Counted from the stretch's first letter, positions 22,921 through 37,300 are shown. The stretch is DNA of 64,000 nucleotides from Diospyros lotus (GCF_014633365.1 NC_068350.1:38059119-38123118), one strand, 5' to 3'. Numbers and translations: made by a program. Notes: generated by a model from the letters alone, not told the origin.

Positions 22921-25340
22921 CTTCACTTGGTGCTGTGCTGTCACCTCCCACCCCATATTCCTTCATGTGGGGTTTCCACAGTTGTGAAGAATGAAGAGGA
23001 TCTGCAACTGTAAAACCTTTTAATACTTGGATGAGTGGACATTATAGATAATTTAAAATATGATTTTGGGTTATTTTTTATATTTCAAAGTCTCCATGTA
23101 ATTTGTAATAGTATAAATTTGTTCAAAAATAAAAACATTATCTTTTTAACTTAATAATACCACAAGGTTATCATCAGCCCCACGGATGGATGGATTCAAG
23201 TACACAAAATAACACTATATAGCATCAGTTTAACTACATTTCTTTTTATGGAACTCTCATGCAAAAGCCATTTTCCCTCTTGCTTTTGTCCCAAAATGAG
23301 TTTGATAGATGTGCAGATTGGTGGGCCAAATCTGGGGTTGGCTCCACTAACTGATGGGTAAATTTGGTGGGTTTTGAGCGACTCTTAAACCAAATGGTTC
23401 TAATTGTGAAAAGCAGCTCAGATTGCCACGTTAAGAAACCTTGCTTCAATAGGTGTGTGAATTATGGGTCTCCAGCTCATGCTGATTCACTTGATTTGCC
23501 CTAAGATGGGCATTCACATTGGCCAGCAAGCCATTTAGGAAATGCCTGTTGTGATTTGGAAACCTAAAGATTGATTGTGAATTGGGTCTTTGACACAAAA
23601 GCATCAACTGTGGTAGCAATGCACTTGTTGGTGAGTCCCTCTCATGTCATCCTCTTTTGTGCCTTGGCATGGGCTTGATCTCCGCATGGCATTGGAGATG
23701 GAGGATTCCTTTGGACCAATTTGCATGTAAACACACGTGAATGTTAGAACATCAGCTATCCAAGTGTGCTTGCGTACTTGAATTAATGATTACCATTCAT
23801 AGTTGGTTGCCCGCTAAGCAATCTACATAAGATTTGCGAAACAATTATTCAAAAATTAAAATTTTCTCTCATTCTCTCATTCAAATATGATTGGTGTTAA
23901 CGTGACTAGTTAATCAATAATAACTTCAAAGGGTGAGGATAGAGAAGAAACCTAATGGGTTTGTTCCCACGCTACATCTACATCTCAAACATGTAGTGTT
24001 ATAAGGGGGAAAAAGTTGAATCAATTTTAATTAGCCTAATATCTATGCTTCGCTTTAACTATGTCGTATTAAGAGTGTCTAAAGATGTAGGGTATATTTG
24101 ATAACCAAACTAATGCTATTAGATCCGCTTGATTTGAGCCATTCCCCTGTCTTCGCTTTGTGTTGCTTAGCAAACTAAAGCAGCAATTGCTTTTGCTTCC
24201 CCAAACAACCAAATCATTTGTTTCTAAGAATTGAAGTCATACAATTTTGATATTATTGAATAGATTTCGAGCCCAAAACATATCACAAGCTTAATTAAGG
24301 TGGATTGGTTCTATTTCGCTTTTTGATTGGTTCAACTCTACAATTGATCAATTCATACTTGGATTAATATAAAACCCAAAACAAAACAAAACAAAGCAAC
24401 CCGAACCTAAAACAGATATCTCTATGCCATACCACATAGCCTTCTCACATTGAAGGATAGCCCAATTATCATACAGTAAGAGAAAGATAAAATGTGTAGG
24501 AATAAAAGCACATGTGCAATGGAGGGCTACCCCTGGAGGTCCCAATCAGTGGGCAGTTTTAGGGCATGGGAGGGAAGGAATGATTGAGTGAATGAAGTGG
24601 GCAATGGGATTAGGTGGTGCTGTGAGTGGGGACAGGTGTGTCCCCATCAGATCATTCCATTTCTTTGCTTGTGTGCTTTGTAGGTTTGTTGCAGTCTCAT
24701 TTTTATCTGTGTCTACACTAATGGCAGCATATCGACTGGGTGCTCTGCATCTATCTCTCTCTATCTCTTGGTGGCCAAAGTGTGAAACATGCTTTCTACC
24801 CAACTTATTCAATAACCAAACACTTATTGGCTTTGCCCATTTGGGTCTTTGGTCGTTTAGGTTATCTTTTTCTCTAACTCTATCCTTTTTATTGATATCG
24901 TTAGTCATTAGAGTAGTCATCGACACGTTAACAACTCATAAGGGATAATCGAGTTCGAGTGTTTGATCATTCAGTTGTTAATGGAAAGAAGAGTAGGGAA
25001 GGGGAAGGGAGGAAAAAAGTGAATTGTATTTTTCGGCACATAAATAATTCTTCTAAACTTTTAAACAATATACAAGGAAGAAAATTTGACAACTAAGAAC
25101 AAATATTTTAGCTATCAAACTTTTTTCTATCTTGTTTTTCCTAAATATTCTTTCACTTACCAAAAAATTTAAAATTGGCATCATTTCGTCATTATTTAAA
25201 TATCTCTTAATTTTCATATTTGAATCTATTATCAAAATTTGACTTGACCTAAATTTTTTTTGGGAGGGATGGGGAGGGGGTGGGGGGAAGTTGTGGTGAT
25301 GGCGGAGGAAAAGCCCTAAGATGTCAATTATGTCTCTACC
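22921..25340. other. Intergenic DNA downstream of gene 1
   Basis: The composition is mixed. No gene is supported. Overlapping open frames on both strands at 24546-24948 are not convincing because neither has a recognised domain. I checked remembered sequences of common conserved plant microRNAs by eye and saw none. Confidence 0.35.
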
Positions 25341-25371
25341 ATAAAGGTAAATCACACACTTTAATCCAATG

Positions 25372-26090
25372 ACATAAATTATGTGTTCATTTATTATTTT
25401 GTAATTCTATTTCACATTATTTTTTTTACAATAATACATAATTTGAAAATCTAACAATCTTTTGGAGTGTTAGTGGGTTTTGCTCACCTCCATGACATGA
25501 CCCATACGAATGAAATGCTCCCAACGCTTTTGCCGCTCTATCTTTGGTCTTGTGAGGATGGTAGTGGGCAGCAGCATTTCACTTTTGACACCCTTCTTGT
25601 AAACATTCAATTGGTAACCTACAAATCTCCCTTTTATTCCCCAAATTTTTATATATTTTTATATTTATTTTATAATAATTTAAACTTTTTATTATTTTAA
25701 TTATCCTCCTAAACTTGATTTTCGAGTTAATTTAATATCTATACTTTGATTCTTTTTTTTGTGTGTGTGTAATAACTTGCACTTTTCGTTGTTTCGATTA
25801 TACCTTTATATGCCTATTTTTTGGAATCAATTTAACTTATATTTTCTTATGTATAAAAAAAAGATAAAGTAAGATAACAAAATACACGTCATATTCTGTT
25901 AAAATATATTCTGTTAACATCAAAATATATGAGTTAAATTGACTCAAAAATATAAATCAAATGGTGAAATTGAAATAATAAAATGTTTAAGTTGTCATAC
26001 AAAAAAGATGTTATTGGATAGGAGTTAAATTAACTCAAAAATACTAGTCCAGTGGTATAATTGAAATAAATAAAAGTTTAAGTAACGACA
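25372..26090. repeat. Tandem unit A, copy 1
   Basis: The block beginning ACAATAATACATAATTTGAAAA and containing GTTAGTGGGTTTTG, CCTCCATGACATGACCC and GCTCCCAACGCTTTTG is repeated at 27588-28165 at roughly 90% identity over its first 250 bases. The AT-rich second half is a foldback-like block. The two copies are about 2.2 kb apart in the same orientation. Confidence 0.8.
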
Positions 26091-26769
26091 TAAAAAAAGA
26101 AAATACAATGATAAAAATGCAGAATTGGCCCCATTTAGCTCAAACAAATATGTTATTTAGGTACTCAATTGTGATATTTATATATTGATATATTATTTTT
26201 TTTGTCTCATCGATATAAATATATAATATATTTTACACAAATATCATAAAAAATATTACATCTGAATACCCAAATAGTATTTTCGTAATTGACTCAAACC
26301 TTTCAAATTTAGAAATAAGAAATGATATATGTGGATTTTTTCAAAATAAAATAAAAAATAAATTGGAAATGGGCTTGTTTACTCTTGAAAAATATTTTTA
26401 TTTTTCAACTTTAATTTTTCAGTAAATAATTGAAAACTTATTTTTCTAAATTTTTAATTTCATATTATGAATAAAAAATGTTATATTTTATATTTTTAAT
26501 TTTTCTGAAAATTAATATTATTTCTTTTTAAAATATAAAACGTTAGGAGATCTTTAGTTATAAAATAAATATTATGTCTTTTTAAATTTTATCCAAATAT
26601 AATTAAGGTTTTCAAACATATATTTTGTTGCCAATTTTCATATGTGACCCAATGTAAGTTTTCAATCTTTTTACGTTAGATTTTCAATTTGGAAGTTGTT
26701 AAAGTAATTCTCGAGCCCAAGGTTATCTTGAACTGCCATTTCCCACAAAAAAAAAAAAAAAAAAGAAAG

Positions 26770-27470
26770 GAGGGTTTGGTACCATGATAGATCATCTAAC
26801 GCTCAAGTCAATCCCTATGCTTGGGAATAATACAGTAACGATATAATGAATACATAATAAATATTGTATCTAGATCATAATGTCTTTATATTTCCACATT
26901 GAGAGATTAGTATGGGACAAGATGAGATCACGTGAACTCTGTAATATTCCACGTCGAGCAATAAGAAAAATCGAATCAACTTATCCTAATAGACCTACAT
27001 GAACTTTCCAGAGATCACCCATCATTGAGTTACCATCGCTCAAATACGCTTAATTCGAAAATTCTCTATCTACATTCAACTCAAAATATATCAAGTTGAT
27101 GTTGTTTTCTTCTTTACTATTCTTAATATATATACCAACTTCTCTATAATCCCTTTTTACACTCGACCTTGGACTCTCAAAATATTACATGAACAATCAA
27201 ATTTGATCCTTTAAATAGACTAAATGAGCCAACTATGGGCATAGCCTTGGATCAAAGCTCACCTTGGCACTTGTTTGAGTTGTCTTGAGTTAGGTTTTCG
27301 CGCAACCCCAACCTTTTCAAGCCTTTTTCTAACTTAGGTCTCAATTTTAAATTTAAATTGTTATAGAATTTTCTTTAAGAAATAGAAGGCCGATCATCAT
27401 ACATACTTTGAAAAACTAAAAAATTAGAACGAGACCATTTTTATTGGCTTTGAGTTCTTCGTTGTCCAAA
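26770..27470. repeat. Tandem unit B, copy 1
   Basis: This block shares ordered words with 28200-28480 and 28490-28835: GAGCCAACTATGGGCATA, ACCTTGG, GGTTAGG, AGGCCGATCATCATACATA and ACTTTGAAAAACTAAAA. Together with unit A it makes an A-B-A-B arrangement. No coding content recognised. It could be a diverged LTR. Confidence 0.65.
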
Positions 27471-27587
27471 TAATTTATTGAGTAAAGGCAGAATCTAGAT
27501 TCTAGATTCTAAGACATTATATTATTTTAAATTATTTATAATGAAACTATTTATCTCTCCCATAAAGCGTGCACTTTATTCCAAGGA

Positions 27588-28165
27588 TATCAATTATGTG
27601 TCCACTTATTATTTTTTTATTATTTTTTTTACAATAATACATAATTTGAAAATCTAAAGTGTTAGTGGGTTTTGTTCACCTCCATGACATGACCCATATG
27701 GATGAAATGCTCCCAACGCTTTTGCCACTCTATCTTTGGTCCTGTGAGGATGGCAGTGGGCAGCATTTCACTTTTTGACACCTTTCTTGTCAACATTCAA
27801 TTGGCATCCTACAAATCTCTCTTTAATTGGTTAAATTTATATTTATATTTATATATATATTTTATAATTATTCAAAATTTTTATTATTTTAATTATATTA
27901 TTAAACTTAATTTTTTAGTCAATTTAATACATTAATCTTCTTTCGTATGTCAACTTATATTTTTTATTGTTTCGATTATATCCTTATACTTATATTTTCG
28001 AGTCAATTTAATCTATATTTTTTCGTATGTAAAAAAAAATAAATTAAAATGACAAAATACACGTTAAACTCTGTTAATGTCAAAATATAAAAATTAAATT
28101 AATTAAAAAATATAAATCAAATAATAAAATTAAGATAATGAACAGATTAACTTGTCACATAAAAA
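27588..28165. repeat. Tandem unit A, copy 2
   Basis: Second copy of unit A. It differs from copy 1 by substitutions and small indels, and its second half ends in a (TA)n run at about 28170. Open frames in the two copies correspond but diverge in reading, which argues against protein coding. Confidence 0.8.
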
Positions 28166-28199
28166 TATATATATATATATATATATATCAAAGTACAAG

Positions 28200-28835
28200 A
28201 ATTCAGGCATTTGATTATCCAGATTGAGTGTCTGAACCAACTTTGGGCATGGGCTTGGGTCTAAACTAACCTTGGGTACTCATTTGGATGTCTTGGGTTA
28301 GGCTTTTAGAAAGGCCTAACCTTTCATGCCTTCTCTGCACCTTGGGCCACAATATTAAATTTGGATTATTCTATACTTTTATTCAAGAATTGGAAGGCTT
28401 ATTATCATACATATTTTGAAAAACCAAAAAAATTAAAACGAGAACATTTTTGTTGGCTTGAGCCTGAATTTTTTTCGAGTTCTTTACTATTTTAAGGTTG
28501 TTTAAGTAATTATAGAGCTTGAATTTGTCTTGAACTATCTTCTTATACTCGAGAATAATACACTAATGATGTAATGAATGCATAATAAAAATCGTATATG
28601 AATCACAAGATACCGTACTTATATATAGACATATTGAGAGTATGGGCTAAGATAAAGTGACGTAAACGTTCAAATTTGATCTTTTAAATGGACTGAGTGA
28701 GCCAACTATGAGCGTAAGCTTGGGTCAAATTTGGGCATCAATCTTAAATTTGGATTATTCAAAACTTTTTTTTCAAGAATTAGAGGACCCATATAGTACA
28801 TATTTTGAAAAACTAAAACTTAAAATGAGACCATT
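28200..28835. repeat. Tandem unit B, copies 2 and 3
   Basis: Two further B copies (about 28200-28480 and 28490-28835) follow unit A copy 2 directly. Both keep the CTTGGGTC, AAATTTGGATTATTC and CATATTTTGAAAAAC words. The third is shorter and lacks part of the middle. Confidence 0.65.
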
Positions 28836-29712
28836 TTTACGAATACAAAAAACAAAAATATCTAATTTGAATATGTCTTCTTTTTCAATTTATTAGATTT
28901 CTTCATTTTTTTCAAATAAAAATATCTAACCAAATGACATTTTTTTGTTTATTTTATAAACGAACATAAAAAATAAAAATAAGAGCGAATACAAATGGGC
29001 CTGAGTTATGATGCATATGAGCTTCCATATTGGTATGATATTTTAAATAAAAAAAATAATTTAAAGGTATAATATTTAATTTATAAATTAAGTGTATATA
29101 CAAAAAATACATAAAACACCTTCTAATTAATATTTTTATTAAAAAACATATTGGTAATTAAAATTGAATTTTCATTTAACAGTGGTAACTAGAGAGGTAA
29201 AAGGGACACAATGGGCTATGGGCCTATGGTGGATGGCCTAGGGCCACTTCCCATGAGTTGTTTGGCACCATGAAGGGCTTAAGTGAAAAACCAACAAAAA
29301 TATTAGAGTGCATTGATTACAAATATTAAATTTATATAGAAAGAAAATATTTTTTAAATAATTAAATTATTTAGAATTAAATTTCAAAAAAAATGTCAAT
29401 TGAAAGTGTTGGGTTGACTTGATTTTCTATGTAAAAATTATTATACTTTTTCAACTTTCAGTGTTTAATTATCATTATTTTTCATAGAAATACTAATTTT
29501 TATATATTATATATTATTTTTTATCTCTACGCTTGCCCAGCCATTATTATTTTCTAGGAAAAGTGATAAAAACTCATCACATAATCAAAAGCTAGAATTT
29601 GTATTCCCTATAAAATATTATCAATGAAACTCCTCAAAAATTAGAACTTAGATAGAACATTGCCATTTTCAAAAAAAAAATAAATAAATATGGTCAATCA
29701 AACAAGCACTTA
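28836..29712. other. AT-rich intergenic DNA
   Basis: No gene or clear repeat boundary. Positions about 29195-29290 contain a less AT-rich patch with GGGCTATGGGCCTATGG words. Confidence 0.35.
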
Positions 29713-29944
29713 TGGTGCATTTGATAGGGGTGAAAAATAAGGGTGGAATTCGAATTCCATCTAAATTTTAAGAAATTTTATCAAACAGTTTTTCAGTTTC
29801 ATGGAATTCGAATTCCATCTTAGTTCAAAAAGTGAAGATTTTCCTTAAAATCAAGGAATTGAAATTTTTAGGGATTGAGGTGAGAATCGAAATTCCATAA
29901 AATTAAAATTTCACTCTTATTTTTCATCTCTATCAAACGCACCC
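29713..29944. mobile_element. Tourist-like MITE (PIF/Harbinger type)
   Basis: This 232-bp element has terminal inverted repeats of about 38 bp. The left end reads (T)GGTGCATTTGATAG and the right end, on the other strand, reads GGGTGCGTTTGATAG, and the match continues inward through TGAAAAATAAG. TTA flanks both ends (29710-29712 and 29945-29947), the 3-bp duplication of PIF/Harbinger insertions. Size, termini and duplication agree. It has no coding capacity. Confidence 0.85.
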
Positions 29945-29947
29945 TTA

Positions 29948-31122
29948 GTCTTTTTTTTTTTATATGAATATCCCTTTATAAAAAATTAGTAGATTTTTTA
30001 GGTCATTTGTGTGGTTTTTTTTTTGTCTTAAAAATGGCTCTAAAGATCCCTGTGCTTTTATGTTTCTTACTAAGGAATCCGTCCATTATAGATGACATTA
30101 GTTAGAAGTTAATTAATCTAGTTTAAATCAATTAAATTCTGATTAAATTAAATGATCTAAAATTAAAAATAAAATTATAAAATATAAAAACATCCCCGAT
30201 TGGAACCCTTGTTGGCAATCATCGCCAATAGTGTTGTTGTAGCCTAATGTGGTCAATCTTCGAGCTAGTTTGACTATATGGTTTGATCGCTTATAAGTTA
30301 TTCATTTAATTTATATGTTATCAAACGTTTTGCAACTACATGTTTGATAAATTTAAACAGCTTAAGAATTGTATAGCTTAAACGCATTTTCAATAGCTTT
30401 TTGAGAAGTTACTCTCCTCAATTTTTGTAAAAAAACTACTAAAATAAAAACTGAGTTGATCATAAAAATGACTTGTTTATTCTTAACCAAAATATTAATT
30501 TTCAATCCATGTCTTTCTTCTTCAACCATCTGCAACCAATTTCTAAGTGCCACTATTGCTCGTCATCCGCCTCGTCGTCGACTATTATATCCAACTTCAC
30601 TGTCATTGGTAATCGCCACCTCAAACCCATCCCTATCGCCTCCAGCCTGAATCGTCGTCGGCTGCAACCTCAATTGTCGCCCACGCCTCCATCCTTCGTG
30701 GCTGTCTGCTCCTGATCACTGTGTATATATATTAATCTAATAATAATATATTGAAAGAAAAAATAAAAGATATATATTATATTAATATATATTTTTAATA
30801 ATTATGTATAATTTATTAATATTTAATAATAAAATTTTACATTATTTAATATCATGTCTACTTTCATCTTTTTATCAAATTATAATAATTTATTAGTTCT
30901 TTCAAATCAAACACATTATTATTAATTATTAACTTAAAAATATATTTATTCAAATACATTATCAATTTAAAATTTCCACAACTTAATCCTTACCTAACTT
31001 AAAAATTAAAAAAAAAAAACGCATAGCCAAACTAACATTCGTCGTGCCAAAGTTTCTAGCGGTTTAGAGTTTTAAAGCGGTTTCCTTTGAATTTTCTCAC
31101 TCATCGGCGCAAACACTCTTCT
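29948..31122. promoter_or_regulatory. Intergenic DNA and presumed promoter of gene 2
   Basis: The stretch runs up to the start of gene 2. Positions about 30500-30710 are a C-rich, CGTCGTCG-containing patch with short overlapping open frames that show no domain. The last 150 bases before the gene (TTCTCACTCATCGGCGC) look like a plant leader. I saw no clear TATA box. Confidence 0.35.
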
Positions 31123-31143
31123 ATGAACTTCGGATTGATCTGA
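31123..31143 (+). CDS. Short upstream ORF of gene 2, 6 aa
   Basis: ATG AAC TTC GGA TTG ATC TGA lies 47 bases before the main start and does not overlap it. It lies in the probable leader, but the transcription start is unknown, so its presence on the mRNA is not certain. Confidence 0.3.
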   Translation: MNFGLI

Positions 31144-31189
31144 AACTAGTTCTAATCAAGCTGTGAATTTCTTGCTGTTTTCCTCACCG

Positions 31190-31352
31190 ATGGAAGAAGA
31201 AGCGGCGGTTTGGAAATCGGCCGAGTCGAACTCGATGGTATCGGCGACACTGGGTCGAGTCATGACCACTCTTCTTGCTGCTCGCCCCAAGAAGCTCCAG
31301 GACGCCATTTCTCGGCTCGATTCGGCTCCCAAACCATCCTCCTCATCAATCG
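31190..31352 (+). CDS. Gene 2 exon 1 (residues 1-54)
   Basis: This exon holds the start ATG in good context (CCGATGGAAG) and ends at donor GTGCGT in phase 1. It encodes the N-terminal segment with [14 protein letters not shown]. The frame remains open into the intron until 31405, so retention would give a short truncated protein. Confidence 0.85.
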
Positions 31353-34300
31353 GTGCGTTTCCCATGCTGCAAATTTGTGCGACGAGAAAAAACCCTAAAA
31401 CTTAGGGCAAAATCTGCAGAGATACCAAAACCCTTGTATATCCCGTTTACGGGTTTTTCGTTTTCCTTGAAACAACGAAATGGGTTCGAAACCAAAAAAC
31501 TTTTAGGGGCTCCATTTTAACGAATTTTCCGAAATATGACCAAACTTGCATTGGGGCCTTGAATTTTGTTTCGTCTGTAGTTGAAGTTAATTAATAACGT
31601 GGTTTTGCGTTTTTGCAGTTTCTGTGGAAGAGTCACTGAGAATTATATATACGCACGTTAAAGATGCAGCTCAGAGGGAGGAGTCATTGGACGAGATACT
31701 CATTCCCTTGACTGAACATGTATGTAATATTGGAGATTTGGCGTTCCATTTTTAAGTTCAAAATTTATTTATGTGAAGAAGGAAAACCTATGGACTGGTT
31801 AACCAACTGGGAGGTGGAGGTTGAACAAGGTCGAACTGGGATTTAAAATAATTAATTAGTTACATAAATAAAAAATGATTATACCTTAAATATCAAAATG
31901 AAAAAGATCACATCATTAAAGAGGATGCTCCATTGGAACTTTTGGTTCAACCTGTTAAATTTTATGTTAGCTGGTTTTTCCTGTCACTTCAAACTAGTTG
32001 TTGGATAAGCTGGTCTGATTCAATTTTTAAAACAATGAGAACATTTAGTTACACATTAAAGAGAGAGGGAACTGTGACAGTCTATTTCTTAGTTTAATAT
32101 AGTTTTTGTTTATTTGTGGTGTAATGAACAATAAATAATAAGATGATAAACATGCAAAGGTCTACTTAAAGGGTGCTAACTGGACGCAACACAAACAACC
32201 TATCAATCTACATGGTTGCATGTAAAGATTGTCTAAGAACATCATGATTGAATTTCTCTTTCTTATCTGGAGTCACCTAAAGTAACACCAAGAAGAATGT
32301 ACATTCAATTAAAATTTGTGTATTGAGGTTATTATTATTTTTGGTTGTAGGAAGTGAAGTTTGTTAATGCCATTTCTTGATTTGATTTGTTTTCATAGAT
32401 TTCTTTGAAGAAAAATGAGAAAATAAAAAATGCAAAGAAAGCACTTGTTCATTGTGTCATTGGTTTGAGAACAAGGAAAAAAAAAAAAAAATCGTAGTAA
32501 AAACTCAGATTGTTGGACAGTTAAGTATCAATAGGTGCAAAATATGAGCATAATTGAGATGAAGATGTTACGGTGAATGTGTGGCCATTTAAGGAAGAAA
32601 AAGGTAATAAGATTATGCATAATATGGTTAGAGTGGTGCCTATTGAAAATAAGATGTGGAAGACTTGATTAAGATGATTCCAACACATGAGAAAAAGATT
32701 AATGGATGCACTTGTAGGATAAGTGAATGAAATAGAGGAAGCTTGTAGGAAAAAAGGGAGAGGAAAACCAAGGAATGTTTGTGGGAAAATCTTTAAACGT
32801 GATATAAATATAATATACGATGACAAAGAAGGATATTGCCATGGATACAAGTTTAGGATTCAGTAGGTAACTTCACCTAATAAGATTAAGGCTTGTGATT
32901 GGTATGTTGTATGTTAGATATCCTTTGCTCATGATTCTCATCATTTCACAAGAAAAGTTTAATTGTAAGTTTTTGTCAGATTGTAGATCTGATAGAAGGA
33001 GTTTTAGGTGAAGAATGAAGGGAAGGAGAAGAAGAGACGAGAGAGAGAGGGAAAACGTGAGAGAGAGAGAGATTTTAAGAGGGAAATCAGAGAAATCAGT
33101 GATTCGAATTTCATTAGCTGCCCACCAATGAACCAGAACTCTTTTTTTAAGGAGTTCTCAGCTAAAAGTATTGGCGCCAAAAATCTATTACAATAGCCGA
33201 GCACATGCCAGCGCCTAGCATCCGCCATTACCCTATTTACCCTTATAACCGCTACTTTATTACAATCTGGTAATCTAGGTACATGACATTATTCCCCCCT
33301 TCGAGTGATTTCTTGTCCTCAAGAAATAGGTAACAGATTTGCTAATCTAGGAAACTGCCGGAGGAGGTCGGGCAAGTACTCCCAGGTGTTGTTATCCGGG
33401 TGGAGAGATGACCACTGCACCAGCACTTGGGTCAAAGGCAGTCCGCGAGGATAAATGACTCGCTTATCCAAGATGGCTACTGGTGCCACTGTACGGGCGT
33501 CCTCCTCTATAATAGTTGGTGACTCGGGACTGGTTACATTATTCCCAACTGATTTCTTCAGTAAGGAAACATGGAATACCGGATGGATGTGTGTTCCAAC
33601 CGGCAGTTGCAGCTTATAGGCAACTTTCCCAATTCGAGAGACAATGGGATAGGGCCCATAAAACTTCGGACTTAGCTTCGAGATCAGCTGTTTGGACAGT
33701 GACTTTAGGTAAGCCGAATTGAGTTTCAAATACACGTGATCCCCGAGTTCAAACTCCCTTTCCGTTCTCCTCCGATCAGTAACTTGTTTCATGCGATTAT
33801 GAGCTTTAGCCAGCTCGGTTTTGAGAATCTGCAAGTTGTGTTGGCGGTTGTGCAAGTAATCATCCACGGCGGCGACTGTAATGGGGCCAGTGACTGCTGG
33901 AAGTAGGTTAGGTTTGTACCCATACAAGGCTTCAAAAGGCGTCATGTTAATAGAGCTATGGTGGTTGGAGTTATACCACCATTGGGCCAATGCCAGCCAT
34001 TTGTGCCATTCCTTAGGGCGAAGGAAGCAGAAACATCTTAGATATGTTTCAAGGCATTGATTGACTCATTCCGATTGACCATCCGTTTCAGGATGGTAGG
34101 TGGTTGACATGTGAAGCTTGGACCCCCATAAACTTCATCAATGTTTGCCAAAAAAGACTAGTAAACACTTTGTCTCTGTCAGAAACAATAGACTGGGGAA
34201 CTCCATGTAAATTAACCACTCTGTCCACAAAAACTCTGGCTACTTCTTGGGCAGAAAATGGATGGGAGAGGCCTAAGAAATGGCTGAACTTTGTGAGGCG

Positions 34301-37300
34301 ATCCACCAGCACCAAAATACAGTCCTTACCTTCCGATTTTGGCAAACTTTCTACAAAGTCCATGGTAATGTCTGTCCATGCCTGAGCTGGTATACCAAGG
34401 GGTTGTAGAAGCCCGGGTCGCACAATAGTTTCATGTTTACACCGTTTGCATATATCACAATTAAGAACAAATTCCATGACATATTTCTTCAAGTTAGGCC
34501 AATAAAATACCTGTTTCACCTTTCTGTAAGTATTTTGAATTCCCGAATGTCCGCCAATGGCTGTAAGTATTCATACCTTTTTGTAAGTATTCATGCAATG
34601 TTTGGAGGATTCTCTTCCTTAGGGCGTCGCAATCCCCAATCCCCAATCACCAGTCGACCTTGATACTGAAGTAATCCGTTAGTCATTGTGTATCCGGGCT
34701 TGCCCCCTTCTCCTATGCTCAATTGTTCCACTAATTGCTAAATCCAGTTGCCCTTTATATAGCTAGCAACCACTTCCTGATACCAGTCCGGCACCATGGC
34801 TGTGATAGTCGCGACTGATCCTTCTTCAAAACGTCTTGAGAAAGCATCCGCGGCCACATTCTCCTTCCCCCTTCGGAATTGGATCACATAATCGAGGCCC
34901 TTGAGCTTGGCCATTCCCTTTTTCTGAAGGTGTGTATGCAACCGTTGCTGAAGAAGAAATTTAAGGCTTTCATGATCTGTTTTAATAATAAATTGGCCTC
35001 CTTCTAAGTAATGTCTCCACTTCTCTATTGCCATAAGCACCGTTAGTAATTCCTTGTCGTAAACACTAAGGCCTTGGTGGCGTGGGGATAAAGCTTGGCT
35101 TAGGAACGCTAGTGGTTTGCCATCTTGAACGAGAACTACTCTCACTCCTGAGTTGCTAGCATCTGTCTCCAGAATAAAGGGTTTGTTAAAATCAGGAAGC
35201 CCTAATGTAGGCACCTCATTGATGGCCTTCTTCAGGTGTTCAAAAGCTCGGTCAGCCTTTTCGTTCCACTGGAAACCATCTTTCTTCAATAATTCGGTGA
35301 GAGGTTTGCTGATGGCTCCATAGTTTTGTACAAAACGTCGATAGTAGCCTGTTAAACCAAGAAAACCTCGCAAGGCCTTGACACTAGCAGGCTTCGGCCA
35401 AGCTGTCATTGCCTCTATTTTCTTTGGGTCAGTACTAACCCCAGCAGCTGAAATAATATGCCCCAAGTACTCTATCTGTTGTTGGGCAAAGGCACATTTG
35501 GATCCTTTGATATATAACTGATTGAATTGAAGGACTTGAAATGCAACCCTAAGATGGTGTAAGTGTTTAGAAAATGTTGGACTATAGATAAGAATGTCGT
35601 CAAAGAATACCAACACAAATTTTTTGAGATAGGGCTCAAAGATGTGGTTCATTAAGGCTTGAAATGTGGCTGGGGCGTTGGTTAGGCTGAATGGCATGAC
35701 TGTAAATTCATAATGGCCGTGGTGGGTTTGAAAAGCTGTTTTGTAGATGTCGTTTGGGTCCATCCGAATCTGATGGTAACCAGATCTTAAATCCAATTTG
35801 GAGAAAACTGTGGTGTATCAAAGTTCGTCTAATAAGTCTTCAATAATAGGGATGGGAAATTTGTCTTTGATAGTGATATTGTTGAGCTGCCGATAATCGA
35901 TGCAAAAGCGCCATGTGCCGTCCTTCTTTTTAACTAGAAGGACGGGAGAGGCAAAAGGGCTTTTGCTAGGTCGAATGATAGAATTGGCTAACATTTCCTT
36001 CACCATTTTCTCAATTTGAGATTTGAGCTTTGGTGGATATCGGTAGGATCTAATATTGATAGGAGCTGAGTTGGGATGGAGGTTTATAGAGTGGTCAAAG
36101 GGTCAGGTGGGAGGTAATTTCTTAGGTTCTGCAAATAAGTCCTGGAATTCAATCAGCAATAAATCTAGAGATTCCAATTCACGTACTTGCCATGGTAATG
36201 TATCCTTACTCCTTACTGCTGTGGAACATCTTGCACTGCCCACTCACCGTTTCCCGGTCTTCTTCTTCCCAGTAGATCTCTATTGAAAACAATTGGGCTA
36301 CTTAGGCTATTTTATACTTGAACAGCTTTTGTAACTTCTTACCCTTGATCATCTTGCAAATTCCACTCTCCACATTACCTTGCAGTGTCACCCTCCGGCC
36401 ATCCTTCTCCATTGTTACCTCCATTTTGTTGAAATCAAAACTGATTGGACTTACATCTTTCATCCAATCGACCCCCAGCACTATATGGCACCCTCCAAGT
36501 TTCAACAATCTCAAATCCGTTTTAAATGTTTCCCCCTGCATCATCCAGCAAAATCCTAAGCAAGCTGATCTACTTAGGACCTTACTCCCATTGGCAACTG
36601 TTACCGCAAGTGGTTGAGTGTTGGATAGTTCGCATTTAAGCTTCCTCGCAATTCCCTCATCAATGAAACTGTGAGTACTTCCATTATCAATCAACACCAT
36701 GAGAGTGCTGTCTTGAGCTCTTCCTTCCACCTTAATGATCTTATTGCCTATCATTCCCTTAATAGCATGCAGTGAGATCGCCCCGTTATCTTCCTCTCCC
36801 AAATCTTTTGCTAAAGTGAGTGTGTCCCCATCGCCCTCCCCATCTACATCTCCTTCCAACAAGATGAGCTGTCTCTTACACTGATGCCTTGGAGTATATC
36901 TGTCTCCACATCGATAGCAAAGCCCTGTAGGTCTCCGGTGTTCCCATTCCTTAACACCTTGTTGTCTTGCGAGAGAGCTGGCTAGAAACTTAGCTCTTTC
37001 CTTCGATCTCACCATTTCCTTTCCCGGCGCCCTACCTCCTGAGTAATTCGCTCCATATGCATTTCCTCTACCTTGAATCCGCTGTTTTTTAAACAAGGCC
37101 TCCACTGTTAATTCCTGCAATACTGCATCCTCTGCAGCCTCTTGCACGGTACGAGGTCGCATCATCTTTACCATAGATCTAATATCATCATTCAAGCCGC
37201 TTATGAAACTAGAGACGAAGTATTCCTCCGTCATGTACGGATTTCGACTGAGCATTAACGACTTTAATTCCTCAAACCGAAGCTGATATTCTTGCACTGT

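Noticed and set aside
24546..24948. Opposite-strand open frames of 126 and 118 codons
   Set aside because: Neither shows a domain, and mutual overlap suggests composition effects. Conserved plant microRNAs were also looked for here by eye and not seen.
30274..31033. Possible MITE with GGTTTG..AGCC-like ends upstream of gene 2
   Set aside because: The end match is only a few bases and no target duplication is visible.
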